Positions 8,740-17,898 of a stretch of DNA of 64,000 nucleotides are shown piece by piece. The notes beneath the pieces are model-generated. The model worked only from the letters and a program-made list of their open reading frames with translations, was not told where the DNA came from and made no database searches. The position numbers and the translations under genes were made by a program. The stretch covers positions 35,584 to 99,583 of the forward strand of contig CAXTVM010000010.1 of assembly GCA_964247725.1 (NCBI GenBank). Reading direction: 5' to 3'. The stretch's first letter is position 1. Every line of letters begins with the position of its first letter. The stretch comes from Lichenicola sp964247725. GTDB taxonomy: Bacteria > Pseudomonadota > Alphaproteobacteria > Acetobacterales > Acetobacteraceae.

Positions 8740-8910
8740 ATGTACGAGTACCTGATCACCTGGCTCAGCCTGAAGTCCGACCGTCGCGGCGTGACCGCCC
8801 TCGAGTATGGCCTGATCGCCGCCCTCATCGCCGGCGTTATCGCCGGCGGCGTCACGACGATCGGCACCAACATAAGCAGCCAATTCACTACTATCGCCGG
8901 CAAGATCTGA
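8740..8910 (+). CDS. flp: Flp/Fap pilin (type IVb major pilin)
   Basis: A 56-residue prepilin. After a hydrophilic leader ending SDRRG comes VTALEYGLIAALIAG: the prepilin peptidase should cut after the Gly, leaving Glu at +5 followed by Tyr, the diagnostic EY pair of Flp pilins, and one long hydrophobic helix. The C-terminus is short and Ser/Thr-rich. A good ribosome-binding site (AGGAG, 8726-8730) lies 9 nt before the ATG. It is the structural subunit for the machinery encoded by the genes that follow, and CpaA downstream is its likely peptidase. Confidence 0.92.
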   Translation: MYEYLITWLSLKSDRRGVTALEYGLIAALIAGVIAGGVTTIGTNISSQFTTIAGKI

Positions 8911-8917
8911 CACTGCA

Positions 8918-8940
8918 TGGTCGGGCCTCGCGCCCGACCA
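8918..8940 (+). terminator. Hairpin after the pilin gene
   Basis: A perfect 9-bp stem (TGGTCGGGC / GCCCGACCA) with a 5-nt loop starts 7 nt after the flp stop. No U-tract follows, so it may act as an mRNA 3'-end stabiliser or partial attenuator separating highly expressed pilin from the assembly genes, more than as a full terminator. Confidence 0.55.
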
Positions 8941-8981
8941 GTCGCATCGAACAACTCGAGGCGCCGAACAAGCTCACGAAG

Positions 8982-9497
8982 ATGGTGACACAGGACGTGT
9001 TCCTCTATCTCGCCAATACAGCGGTCGTTCTCGCGTGCATGATCCTGCTTTTTGCAGCCCTGCACGATATCGGCACGCGGACGATCCCGAACTGGATTTC
9101 CGTCGGCGTCGCGGTGCTGGGTGCCGTGGTCCGCGGCTGCCAGCACGACCTGCTCGCCGGCCTCGCGTCCAGTCTCCTCGTCTTCGCGACCGCCGCTTTC
9201 CTGTGGCGGCGCGGCTGGATGGGCGGCGGCGACGTGAAGCTCCTCGGCGCCTGCGCGCTGCTGGTCGCGCCGCGGGACGCCTGCGGCTTCGTGATCTTGG
9301 TCGCACTCTCCGGCGGCGGGCTGGCGCTGCTTTACCTCCTCATGGCGCGCCTCGTGCCGTCACCGCGGCGTCCCCTGCCCAAGACCCTGTTTCGCCGCCT
9401 GCTCCGGGTCGAGCAATGGCGGATCAGCCACCGCTTCGCGCTCCCCTACGGAGTCGCGATCGTCGCGGGCGGCGTCGCAACTCTCCTGAGAGGCTGA
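8982..9497 (+). CDS. cpaA: Prepilin peptidase CpaA/TadV (A24 family)
   Basis: A small 171-residue integral-membrane aspartic peptidase that processes Flp and the TadE/F pseudopilins. The two catalytic aspartates are visible: AALHDIGTRTIPNW (first Asp near residue 29) and MGGGDVKLLGA (second Asp in the GGGDVK motif). About five hydrophobic helices. It lacks the N-terminal methyltransferase domain of PilD-type enzymes, as usual for CpaA/TadV. First gene after the pilin hairpin and 7 nt before cpaB. Confidence 0.9.
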   Translation: MVTQDVFLYLANTAVVLACMILLFAALHDIGTRTIPNWISVGVAVLGAVVRGCQHDLLAGLASSLLVFATAAFLWRRGWMGGGDVKLLGACALLVAPRDACGFVILVALSGGGLALLYLLMARLVPSPRRPLPKTLFRRLLRVEQWRISHRFALPYGVAIVAGGVATLLRG

Positions 9498-9504
9498 CGG
9501 GCTC

Positions 9505-10389
9505 ATGATCCTTCGTGCTCTCCTGCTCGTCGTTACCGCCATCGGTATGGCCGGTCTTGCGATCGTCGGCTGGATCGGGCTGCATCCGGCGCCCGCTGCC
9601 GTCGTCCAGCCTCGTATCGCCGCTGCACCCGCGGCCGTCCCCGTTGCAAAGATCACCTACCTCGCCGCCGCGCGATCGTTGCGTGCCGGAACCCTGCTGC
9701 GTCCCGAGGACCTGAAGGCCGTTGAGCGCGACCTCGCGAACGCGCTGCCGAACGCTCAGACCGATACCCTATCGCATCGCTCTGACCTGATCGGTTGCCT
9801 GGTTCGCGAGCCGATCGCCGATGGCACGATCATCATGCAGTCCGACCTCCTGCGCCCCGGCGATCACGGCTTCCTCGCCGCCGTCGTGAGGCCTGGCATG
9901 CTGGCGGAGACCATCGGCGTCGATGCCATCAGCAGCGTCGGCGGCCTGCTGTGGCCTGGTGACCATGTCGACGCGATCCTGACGCAGGAACTCGAGGACA
10001 AGTCGTTGCCGAACGGAAAGCGTCTATCGGCCGACACCGTCCTGAAGGACGTCCGGCTCGTGGCGATCGATCAGCAGCTGGTTCAGGGTGCGGCGCCAGG
10101 CAGCGCTGCGCAGATCCCCCGCACCGCGACGATCGAGATCGAGCCCGCAGACGCACCGCGTCTGGCCGTGGCCATCAAGCTTGGCCAGATCTCGCTCGCC
10201 GTGCGGGGGGCGCCGTCGTCGACAACGGCGCCCCCCGCACCAACTGCCGATCCCCACCGTTTAGATGCGTCCGGAACGGTCTGGGCCGGCGACGTCTCCC
10301 CCGCTCTCGGGTTTGGTCAGAATGGCCACGCCCAAAGTCACCTTCACGTCTACGAAGGCAACGCAGATGGAAAGGATTTCCAATTCTGA
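9505..10389 (+). CDS. cpaB: Flp pilus assembly protein CpaB/RcpC
   Basis: A 294-residue periplasmic protein anchored by an N-terminal hydrophobic helix (residues about 5-25). A SAF-type domain follows (AARSLRAGTLLRPEDL, then GCLVREPIADGTII), then a core with GLLWPGDHVDAIL characteristic of CpaB/RcpC. It works with the secretin CpaC in the outer-membrane part of the Tad system. The C-terminal about 60 residues are Pro/Ala- and His-rich and poorly conserved. The stop shares one base with the cpaC start (TGATG). Confidence 0.88.
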   Translation: MILRALLLVVTAIGMAGLAIVGWIGLHPAPAAVVQPRIAAAPAAVPVAKITYLAAARSLRAGTLLRPEDLKAVERDLANALPNAQTDTLSHRSDLIGCLVREPIADGTIIMQSDLLRPGDHGFLAAVVRPGMLAETIGVDAISSVGGLLWPGDHVDAILTQELEDKSLPNGKRLSADTVLKDVRLVAIDQQLVQGAAPGSAAQIPRTATIEIEPADAPRLAVAIKLGQISLAVRGAPSSTTAPPAPTADPHRLDASGTVWAGDVSPALGFGQNGHAQSHLHVYEGNADGKDFQF

Positions 10390-11828
10390 TGGTCGGCAAA
10401 ACGGCGACTTCCGCATCAGCGATCCTGGCGGCGTGTTCCCTGGCCCTGTTCGCATCGTCGGCACCGGTGCATGCCGCTGAACCGCTCGGTTCTCCGCACG
10501 GCGAGCTGGATACCGGTCATGCACGGCCCCATCCGGCATCGCGCGCGATCACGATCGAGGTCGGGTCCGGCCGCATGATCCACCTGCCCGCCGCCGCCGC
10601 CAACGTCTTCGCCGCCGATCCGAAGACCGCGGAGGTTCGGCCGGCGAGCCCGAATACGCTGTTCGTGTTCGGCTTGGCAGAGGGTCGCACCAGCATTGCC
10701 GCCGTCGATGAGACCGGCCGCACGCTTGGCCAATATCTCGTCACCGTCGTACCTTCGGGCTACGCGTCGGGTCGCATCCATGACGACATCGGGCACGTCG
10801 TCCCCAACGCTGACGTCGCGGTGCAGCCGAGCCAGAACGGCGTCATCGTCTCCGGCTCCGTCCCAACGCCCGCCGATGCCGAGCGCGTGCTGACCGCTGC
10901 CAGAAGCCGTCTTGGCACCACGGCCACGATCGATAACCGCCTGCAGGTCACGGCACCCGTCCAGGTCCTGCTGCGCGTGCGCATCGCCGAGATGTCGAGG
11001 ACGCTGACGCGCGACCTCGGCCTGAACTGGCGCAGTCTTGGCGGCGATCTCGGCGCGGTGGCTCAGCTCGGCCTGGCGGGCGGCGCCGGCCTGGCCGACG
11101 CGGTCGGCGGCCTCAGCGCGACCGCTGAACTCGTCGCCGCCTTTAAGAAGACCAGCGTCGAGGGAGTCGTTGACGCGCTCGCCGAGGACCAGCTGATCCA
11201 CACCCTCGCCGAGCCGAACCTCACCGCGATGAGCGGCGAGACCGCCAGCTTCCTTGTCGGCGGCGAATATCCGATTCCAGTCGCCCAGCAGCTCGGCGAG
11301 ACCACCGTCGAATACAAGCAGTATGGCATCTCCCTGAGCTTCGTGCCGACCGTCCTGTCCGACGGGCGCATCAACCTCAGGGTGCGTCCAGAGGTCAGCG
11401 CCCTCACGAACCAGGGTGCGGTGTCCATCTCGGGCACGAACTCCAGCCTGGTCATTCCGGCCCTGACCGTGCGCAGGGTCGAGACGACGGTCGAGCTCGG
11501 CAGCGGCCAGAGCTTCGCCATCGCCGGCCTGCTTCAGGATCAGGTGACTCAGGTGGACCAGGGGACGCCGTTCCTCGGCGACGTGCCGATCCTGGGCGCC
11601 CTGTTCCGCTCCGACAGCTTCAAGCGCCAGCAGAGCGAGCTCGTCATCCTGGTCACCCCCTACATCATCCGTCCCACCAGCAATCCGGCAGCGCTGCATC
11701 TCGCCGGCGAGGGCTACCGGGCGCCGGGTGACCTCGATCGCCTGCTGCTGCTCAAGCAGCAAGCGTCCGGCACCGAGACCGGCACCTACACCCATATCCC
11801 CGGCAACGCCGGCTTCCTGCTGGAGTGA
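10389..11828 (+). CDS. cpaC: Tad secretin CpaC/RcpA (outer-membrane pilus pore)
   Basis: A 479-residue secretin. Signal peptide of about 30 residues ending at PVHAAE; then the pilus-type N-terminal region (ITIEVGSGRMIHLP and VFAADPKTAEV), a BON-like segment (NGVIVSGSVPTPADAERV) and the secretin core with ALAEDQLIHTLAEPNLTAMSG, GGEYPIPV and a C-terminal TPFLGDVPILGALF motif. It forms the multimeric ring through which the Flp pilus leaves the cell. Its length is normal for the family. Tightly coupled to cpaB and to the lipoprotein gene downstream. Confidence 0.92.
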   Translation: MVGKTATSASAILAACSLALFASSAPVHAAEPLGSPHGELDTGHARPHPASRAITIEVGSGRMIHLPAAAANVFAADPKTAEVRPASPNTLFVFGLAEGRTSIAAVDETGRTLGQYLVTVVPSGYASGRIHDDIGHVVPNADVAVQPSQNGVIVSGSVPTPADAERVLTAARSRLGTTATIDNRLQVTAPVQVLLRVRIAEMSRTLTRDLGLNWRSLGGDLGAVAQLGLAGGAGLADAVGGLSATAELVAAFKKTSVEGVVDALAEDQLIHTLAEPNLTAMSGETASFLVGGEYPIPVAQQLGETTVEYKQYGISLSFVPTVLSDGRINLRVRPEVSALTNQGAVSISGTNSSLVIPALTVRRVETTVELGSGQSFAIAGLLQDQVTQVDQGTPFLGDVPILGALFRSDSFKRQQSELVILVTPYIIRPTSNPAALHLAGEGYRAPGDLDRLLLLKQQASGTETGTYTHIPGNAGFLLE

Positions 11829-12160
11829 TGGTCGTGACGATGAGACGCAACGCCCTTGTCATCACCGCGATCCTGTCCGTGGCCGGCTGTCGCGATACCG
11901 ACCCGGTCCTCAATCCCGGCCTCTGGAACCCGGCCGGCGTCAACGAGATGAACATCGCCGCCATGGTGGCGTCCCCATCCGACCTGGTCCGTGGCGTCGA
12001 CGAGCAGAACTCCGACGGCGTCAGGGCCGCCGCCGCGGTCCAGCGTCTCGAGACGAACCGCGTGAAGCCTTTGCCAAATACCGGGCTCAGCACCGTCAAG
12101 CTTCAGGATAACGGGGGCGGTCAGGGTAGCGACGCTGCGGCGGCCGGCGGGGGTACGTGA
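11828..12160 (+). CDS. Small lipoprotein in the CpaD position of the tad operon
   Basis: About 110 residues with a lipobox (LSVAGC) after a short hydrophobic signal, hence an outer-membrane lipoprotein. Position between cpaC and cpaE is that of CpaD, a pilotin-like partner of the secretin. It is much shorter than typical CpaD, however, and I see no strong family motif in the mature part, which ends in a Gly/Ala-rich tail. Starts possible at GTG 11825, ATG 11828 or ATG 11840; the ATG at 11840 (MRRNALVIT) gives the cleanest signal peptide. The stop overlaps the cpaE start (GTGA). Confidence 0.65.
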   Translation: MVVTMRRNALVITAILSVAGCRDTDPVLNPGLWNPAGVNEMNIAAMVASPSDLVRGVDEQNSDGVRAAAAVQRLETNRVKPLPNTGLSTVKLQDNGGGQGSDAAAAGGGT

Positions 12161-13407
12161 TGGCCGGCATGTTCGAGAGCGCGACCGCAGCCACTGCCAC
12201 GGTCAGCGGACGGCCCGACCGCGCGCAGATCATCGCCTTCATCGGCGATCCGGCCAGCGAACGCATCGTCCGGGAAGGGCTGGCCGAGCAGGTCGACGAA
12301 ACGTTCGAGATTCACAGGGGCGGGGTGCGCACGGCCATATCGGTCCTGCAGAAGGTTCCGACCCCGCAGGTCCTGCTCGTGGATGTCAGCGGCGAGCCCG
12401 ACGCGCTGATGCAGCTTGCCGATCTGTCCGAGATCGTGGAGCCGGATGTCCGGGTCCTCGTGATCGGCGATCGGCAGGATGTCAACTTCTACCGCCAGAT
12501 TACACGCGGCCTTGGCGTCGTGGAATATCTCTACAAGCCTCTCACCCGCGAGATGGTGGCCACGCACTTCACGCTGGCGCTCGGCCGCAGCGGCAGCCCG
12601 CCGATCGTGCAGGGCGGGCGCGTCATATCGATCACCGGAACCTCCGGCGGCGCCGGCGCCACGACGATCACCGTGAGCCTGGCCACCTATCTCGCCGAGG
12701 AGGCGAACCGCCACGTCATCGTCCTGGACGCGAACCTCTACACCGGCAACGTTGCCATGCTGCTCGGCGCACGGACCGGTCCGGGACTCCGATCCGCCCT
12801 GGAAACGCCCGAGCGGATCGACGAGCTGTTCGTAGAGCGCTCGGCGCGTCCGGTCAGTGAACGCCTGCACGTTCTGGCTGGCGAGGAGGCGCTGACCGAG
12901 CAGTTCAAGTATGCTCAGGGAGCCGCCGAAAGCCTGTTGCGGTCACTTCGCCGGCGCTACAACTTCATCTTCCTCGACGTGCCGTTTTCGCCGGCGCCGC
13001 TGAACCGCGAGCTGCTCGCCGCCGCGAACCAGCGGGTCCTGGTGATGAACCCGACCCTTGCCTCCATCCGCGACACCCTTCGCCTGCTGGCATTGCCGCA
13101 AGGTCCGCTCCAGGTCCGGCGTGCGGTCATCGTGCTCGACCGGCTAGGGATGCCGGGCGGCCTCTCACGCCAGCAGGTCGAGGCCGCCATGGGGGCGCCG
13201 GTCGACGTGGTCGTCCCCTATGTGCCGAAACAGATCCTGCTCGCTGGCAATCTCGGCCAATCGGCGATCCAGAAGCGCGGCGGGTTCCGCAGCGGCATCC
13301 TCTCCCTCACCCAGGAAATCGGCTCGATGCACGCCATGCAGGAATCGGGTGCCGTTCGCCTGAAGCGTGTTCTGCTAAAGCGCTTGCTGACAGGTGACAA
13401 GACGTGA
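12157..13407 (+). CDS. cpaE: Pilus assembly ATPase-like protein CpaE/TadZ
   Basis: A 416-residue cytoplasmic protein with an N-terminal receiver-like domain (about 20-140) and a ParA/MinD-like domain (about 150-400). The deviant Walker A reads TSGGAGATT: the lysines of the MinD-type KGGxGKT loop are missing, as in many TadZ/CpaE proteins that localise the Tad machine to the pole. Walker-B-like FIFLDVPFSP is present. The frame begins at GTG 12157 in a 4-nt overlap; an ATG at 12160 is an equally good start. Ends in a GTGA overlap with cpaF. Confidence 0.88.
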   Translation: MMAGMFESATAATATVSGRPDRAQIIAFIGDPASERIVREGLAEQVDETFEIHRGGVRTAISVLQKVPTPQVLLVDVSGEPDALMQLADLSEIVEPDVRVLVIGDRQDVNFYRQITRGLGVVEYLYKPLTREMVATHFTLALGRSGSPPIVQGGRVISITGTSGGAGATTITVSLATYLAEEANRHVIVLDANLYTGNVAMLLGARTGPGLRSALETPERIDELFVERSARPVSERLHVLAGEEALTEQFKYAQGAAESLLRSLRRRYNFIFLDVPFSPAPLNRELLAAANQRVLVMNPTLASIRDTLRLLALPQGPLQVRRAVIVLDRLGMPGGLSRQQVEAAMGAPVDVVVPYVPKQILLAGNLGQSAIQKRGGFRSGILSLTQEIGSMHAMQESGAVRLKRVLLKRLLTGDKT

Positions 13408-14777
13408 GCGACACTCTCCCTGCCTTCGGCCGCCGGCGGTCCAGCCCGGCATCTGCAGCATCCGTCGCCGCCCCGCCACCCCCGACGCCGCCGCCGACCC
13501 CATCAAAGACCAGTGTCCCGCAGCCACTGACTGAACTGCGAGCTCTCTGCCTGGGGCGGCTCGACCCGTCCGCCGTCGCGTCCACCCCGCACGACCGGCT
13601 CATCCTGGAGGTCGAGCGGGTCGTCGCCGACCTTGCCACTGAAAAACGAATCCAGCTGAACGGTCGCGAGCAGCGCCAGCTCGCAGGTGATCTCGTCAAC
13701 GACATGATGGGGCTGGGTCCGCTGCAACCCCTTCTCGACGACGACACCGTGGCCGACATCATGGTCAACGGACCAGAGCGGGTCTTTGTCGAACGGGCGG
13801 GCAAAATGTCGATGTCGGGGGTTCGTTTCCGCGATGCGGCGCATGTCGCCTCGATCTGTCAACGGATCGCCTCGACCGTCGGACGGCGCATAGACGAGTC
13901 CAGCCCCATGGTCGACGCACGATTGCTGGACGGCTCGCGCGTCAACATCGTGTTCCCGCCGCTGGCGCTGGATGGGCCCTATCTGTCAATCAGGAAGTTC
14001 GCCAAGCGCGTGATCGACTTCGACCAACTGGTCGTCAACGGGTCGTGCTCGCGATCGGTCGCCCGCGTGCTCGAGATCGCCGGACGCGCGCGGCTCAACA
14101 TCATCATCTCTGGCGGCACCGGCTCGGGAAAGACGACCCTGATGAACGCGATGTCGCGGACGATCGATCCGAGCGAGCGCATCGTCACCATCGAGGATGC
14201 GGCCGAACTCCAACTGCAGCAGCCGCACGTCGTCCGACTTGAGACCCGTCCGTCGAGCCTGGAGGGCAAGGGCGAGATCACCCAGCGCGACCTGGTCCGC
14301 AACGCCCTCCGGATGCGGCCGGACCGGGTCATCATCGGAGAGGTCCGCAGCGCCGAGGCCTTCGACATGCTGCAGGCGATGAACACGGGCCACGACGGAA
14401 GCATGTCCACGATCCACGCCAACACGACGCGCGACGCCCTGATCCGCATCGAGAACATGGTGCAGATGGGCAACATGGGCCTGCCTCCGCGCGCCATCCG
14501 GACGCAGATGGTCGGCGCGATCGACCTGATCGTCCAGGTCGAGCGGCAACGGGACGGCGGCAGGCGCATCACGCAGGTAAGCGATGTCGGTGGTCTGGAG
14601 GGCGATGTCGTCATCATGAACGACATCTTCCAGCTGGAGATCGACGGAGAGTCGACCGACGGCAGGATCATCAGCCACTACCGCGTGAGCCGCGCCCGTC
14701 CGAGCTTCCACGAGCGCCTGAACTATTTTCAGCTCGATCGGGCCTGGGTTTCGGCGCTGGAGGATGCGGAGCGATGA
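13404..14777 (+). CDS. cpaF: Tad secretion ATPase CpaF/TadA
   Basis: A 457-residue type II/IV secretion ATPase powering Flp pilus extension. Pro-rich N-terminus, then an N-domain (GLGPLQPLLDDDTVADIMVNG) and the RecA-like core: Walker A GGTGSGKTT, an Asp box (EDAAELQLQQPHVVRLETR), Walker B-type VIIGEVR and a His box (STIHANTTRDAL). All key residues are intact. GTG start in overlap with cpaE, ATGA overlap with tadB. Confidence 0.93.
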   Translation: MSDTLPAFGRRRSSPASAASVAAPPPPTPPPTPSKTSVPQPLTELRALCLGRLDPSAVASTPHDRLILEVERVVADLATEKRIQLNGREQRQLAGDLVNDMMGLGPLQPLLDDDTVADIMVNGPERVFVERAGKMSMSGVRFRDAAHVASICQRIASTVGRRIDESSPMVDARLLDGSRVNIVFPPLALDGPYLSIRKFAKRVIDFDQLVVNGSCSRSVARVLEIAGRARLNIIISGGTGSGKTTLMNAMSRTIDPSERIVTIEDAAELQLQQPHVVRLETRPSSLEGKGEITQRDLVRNALRMRPDRVIIGEVRSAEAFDMLQAMNTGHDGSMSTIHANTTRDALIRIENMVQMGNMGLPPRAIRTQMVGAIDLIVQVERQRDGGRRITQVSDVGGLEGDVVIMNDIFQLEIDGESTDGRIISHYRVSRARPSFHERLNYFQLDRAWVSALEDAER

Positions 14778-15736
14778 GTGGGAAAGGCGTTTGCCTGCTC
14801 ATCGCGGCGGTCGGCTTCCTAATCCTGGCGATCGCCTGCCTGCTCGTTACCCTGGACGCGATGCGGCGGCAGCAACGGTTGAACTCGCGGATCGATCAGG
14901 TCGCCCGTCCCCATGCGCAGGCACGATCGTTGCAAGCGATCAGCCTGATCAGCCGGGCAGCGCCGTCGAACTCGCGGTTCAACCAGTATTTGGCTCGATG
15001 GCTCCGCTATGATCCCGCGAAACGCGATCGCTATCCGGTACCGCTTCCCCTGGCCCTTGCGCTGGGCGTAGCCGTTGGCGGCGCCGGCTATCTGATCGCC
15101 GGCTTTGTCTATCATCCGCTCGCCTGGCCGTCAGGCCTGCTCCTGATCATCCTGACAATCCGCTCGATCTACGGGTGGTTCGACCAGAGGATCAAGCGGA
15201 TCCTGTTCAATCAGTTTCCTGATGCACTCGGCTTGATCGTGCGGGCCGTGCGGGTCGGCGTCCCGGTATCGGAGGCGATCGTGATCGTCGCCAAGGAGGC
15301 GTCCAACCCGACCGCTCAGGAGTTCGGGCGGGTAGCCGAGCAGATCGCCATCGGCGCCACCCTTGAGGAGTCCCTCCGCAACATGGCGGAGCGCAACTCG
15401 CTTCCCGAATACGGTTTCTTTGCGGTGACGTTGTCGCTCCAGAGCCAGACCGGCGGCGGTTTGACCGAGACGCTGGAGAATCTTGCGGAGACCGTGCGGA
15501 AGCGTGCGGCCGCGCGTGACCGCGGCAATGCCCTGGCCTCCGAAGCCAAGATGAGCATGTACATCCTGGCGGCCCTTCCTCCTTGCACAGGTGGAATCAT
15601 GCTCGTCGTGAACGCGCCCTACATCATGGTGCTGTTCGAGAAACAGGCCGGCGAAAGGATCGTCGGCTTTGCCTGCCTACTTTGGTGCGTGGGCATGTTC
15701 TCGATGCGCACCCTGATCCGCAAGAGCCTGTCGTGA
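14774..15736 (+). CDS. tadB: Tad inner-membrane platform protein TadB
   Basis: A 320-residue T2SF/GspF-type membrane protein. N-terminal TM (about 7-27), a pair of TMs around residues 95-135, the conserved cytoplasmic helical domain (FPDALGLIVRAVRVGVPVSEAI, LRNMAERN, LQSQTGGGLTETLENL) and C-terminal TMs. With TadC it forms the platform on which CpaF acts. Overlaps cpaF by 4 nt and touches tadC (TGATG). Confidence 0.9.
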   Translation: MSGKGVCLLIAAVGFLILAIACLLVTLDAMRRQQRLNSRIDQVARPHAQARSLQAISLISRAAPSNSRFNQYLARWLRYDPAKRDRYPVPLPLALALGVAVGGAGYLIAGFVYHPLAWPSGLLLIILTIRSIYGWFDQRIKRILFNQFPDALGLIVRAVRVGVPVSEAIVIVAKEASNPTAQEFGRVAEQIAIGATLEESLRNMAERNSLPEYGFFAVTLSLQSQTGGGLTETLENLAETVRKRAAARDRGNALASEAKMSMYILAALPPCTGGIMLVVNAPYIMVLFEKQAGERIVGFACLLWCVGMFSMRTLIRKSLS

Positions 15737-16665
15737 TGCGTCTCGCCTTGATCACCTTGTCGATGTGCTGCCTGCTGGCCGTGACCAGCGGCAGTCTTGT
15801 CTATCTCGACTACATCACTAGGCGCGACAGGCTGGCGGCGCGGGTCCGGTGGGTCTTGCAGGATCACGAACTGGAACTGGACGCCATCAGCAGTCGTGGC
15901 GCTCGGGGCGTCCGGGCCCTGATCGGGATCGGAAACCTCCTCGCCCGCAGCGGATTGCTGTCGGCGAACACCTTGTCGGAGCTGGACAGGACGCTGCAAT
16001 CGTCTGGCTTCCGCGGCACCAATACGCTTGCGCTGTTCATTGGCAGCAAGGTCGCGATGCTCGTGCTTCTCCCGCTGACCGGCCTTTTCGTCCTGCAGCA
16101 CGTCTCCCTGTCCACCCGGTTGCACTACTTGACGCTGGGCGTCAGTGCCATCGGCGGTCTGCTGCTGCCCGATACGTGGGTCAAGCGCAGACGCAACTCC
16201 TATCTGAAGCGGCTGGAACGAGGACTGCCGGACGCGCTCGACATGCTGGTGATCTGCACCGAATCCGGCCTTGGCCTCGAGGCGGCGGTCGAGCGCGTCG
16301 GCCACGAGATGCGCGAATCTCATCCCGAGGTGAGCCGCGAGTTGATCATCACCGCCCATGAGCTTCGCATCGCCGCAGACCGCAAACAGGCGCTGAACGG
16401 CATGTCGGTCCGGACCGGTTTGCAATCCGTTAAGCGTTTGGGAGCTACTCTGATCCAGACGATGCAATACGGAACCCCGCTGAGCCAGGCCCTGAGGTCG
16501 CTCTCCACCGAGATGAGACAAGAGATACTTATGCGTTTCGAGGCCAATGCAGCTCGGCTGCCGGTCTTGCTGACGTTGCCTATGATAATCTTCATCCTTC
16601 CGACGCTCTTCATGATCGTCGGAGGTCCAGCCGCCTTGACGTTGTCAACGCTGTTTACGCATTAG
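15736..16665 (+). CDS. tadC: Tad inner-membrane platform protein TadC
   Basis: A 309-residue T2SF-domain protein with TMs at the N-terminus, around residues 100-145 and at the C-terminus (MIIFILPTLFMIVGGPA). The conserved segment LPDALDMLVICTESGLGLEAAVERV and the following MRESHPEVSREL region mark it as TadC. The open frame extends upstream; the ATG at 15736 in a TGATG junction with tadB (or the GTG at 15733) is the natural start. Confidence 0.9.
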   Translation: MRLALITLSMCCLLAVTSGSLVYLDYITRRDRLAARVRWVLQDHELELDAISSRGARGVRALIGIGNLLARSGLLSANTLSELDRTLQSSGFRGTNTLALFIGSKVAMLVLLPLTGLFVLQHVSLSTRLHYLTLGVSAIGGLLLPDTWVKRRRNSYLKRLERGLPDALDMLVICTESGLGLEAAVERVGHEMRESHPEVSRELIITAHELRIAADRKQALNGMSVRTGLQSVKRLGATLIQTMQYGTPLSQALRSLSTEMRQEILMRFEANAARLPVLLTLPMIIFILPTLFMIVGGPAALTLSTLFTH

Positions 16666-16676
16666 GAAAAAGTTCT

Positions 16677-17396
16677 ATGCGAAGACTATCCATGACGATC
16701 TTGCTTCTGTGCTCCGCATGCAGCGCGACAGGCGGCACCGATGAGAGCACGCAGTTGAAGATCGCCGACGTCGCCTTGGCCAACGGTGCGGCCGCCGCGG
16801 CGCTCCAAGTGTCGCACGACATCCTGGCGCGCGACAGGAACAACATCGAAGCACTCCTGCGGGAGGCACAGGCGGAGTACCTGCTGGGCGAGTTCCACCA
16901 AGCCGAGGGTAGCTTCAATCGCATCCTGACCATTCAGCCAAAGCAGCAGCAAGCTTTGCTCGGGCTGGGCCGGGTCTTCTTGAAGAGCGACGCTGGCAAG
17001 GCGTCCGGTTATCTGGAGCGGGCGGTCGCCGAGGCGCCCGACGACGCTTCGGCGCTGGTCGACCTCGGCGTCGCGCACGACCTTCTCGGCCAGCACGACA
17101 AGGCCCAGGTGCTCTACCGTCAGGTTTTGGCGCGCCAGCCGGATCTCATCACGGCCGAGGCCGATCTCGGGCTTTCGCTCGCCCTGGACGGTAAGGGCAG
17201 CGAGGCGATCGGCTACCTCCAGCCGCTGGCGGCGGACTCCAGCGCGTCGAGCCGGATCAAGGAGGACTTGGCCCTGGCGCTGGTGGTGAGCGGCGACACC
17301 GAGGAGGCTGGCCATATCCTGGAGGCCGACATGAAGCCGCAGGACGCCAAGGCAGCGATCATCGCCTACGAAAGCCTGGGACATGCGGCGCCCTAG
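16677..17396 (+). CDS. tadD: TPR lipoprotein TadD
   Basis: A 239-residue outer-membrane lipoprotein: lipobox (LLCSAC) about 15 residues from the start, then tetratricopeptide-type helices through the rest (for example ALLREAQAEYLLGEFHQAEG and ALVDLGVAHDLLGQHDKAQV). TadD is thought to help the secretin assemble. The coding end overlaps tadE by 14 nt. Confidence 0.82.
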   Translation: MRRLSMTILLLCSACSATGGTDESTQLKIADVALANGAAAAALQVSHDILARDRNNIEALLREAQAEYLLGEFHQAEGSFNRILTIQPKQQQALLGLGRVFLKSDAGKASGYLERAVAEAPDDASALVDLGVAHDLLGQHDKAQVLYRQVLARQPDLITAEADLGLSLALDGKGSEAIGYLQPLAADSSASSRIKEDLALALVVSGDTEEAGHILEADMKPQDAKAAIIAYESLGHAAP

Positions 17397-17898
17397 ACGC
17401 CATGATCTTGCCGCGATCCGCGGGGCCCGGGCCGGTGCGACGGCCGTTGAGTTCGGGCTGGTCGCACTCGCCTTTCTGACGCTCCTGGTCATGGTGATCG
17501 AGCTGTCCTGGCAGGTCGCGACGGGTGCCGCACTCGATTACGGCGGCAGGGAGGCAAGCAGGTTCGCGGTCACGGGGTCCTGTTCCGCTCCCGGAGTCAC
17601 GACTCCCACCAACCGCAGCGGCCTGATCAAGGCGATCGTCAGCCAGTCGACCGGCAACTTCCTGATTGGCGGCAACCTCAGCGTCACCTCGTCGGCCTAC
17701 AACACCTTCGGGAACTACCAGAGCACGACCAACGGTACGTCGGGTGGTGGGATCGGCAGCAACACCGTCGCCTACACCCTGAGCTACACCCAGCCTTATC
17801 TCACGGGTCTGGCTCAATCGATTCTCGGCGTACCGAGCTTCACTCACGTCATCACCATCGTGGTCCAGAATGAGCCCTTCATCGCGACTTGCCCGTAG
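17383..17898 (+). CDS. tadE: TadE-like pseudopilin
   Basis: A 171-residue minor pilin-like protein. The prepilin-type segment GATAVEFGLVALAFLTLLV begins near residue 18 and has the conserved Glu. A longer extracellular Ser/Thr/Asn-rich domain follows, with Cys residues near 60 and at the C-terminus. Probably processed by CpaA. It overlaps tadD by 14 nt and the next gene by 29 nt. Confidence 0.82.
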   Translation: MRRPRRHDLAAIRGARAGATAVEFGLVALAFLTLLVMVIELSWQVATGAALDYGGREASRFAVTGSCSAPGVTTPTNRSGLIKAIVSQSTGNFLIGGNLSVTSSAYNTFGNYQSTTNGTSGGGIGSNTVAYTLSYTQPYLTGLAQSILGVPSFTHVITIVVQNEPFIATCP

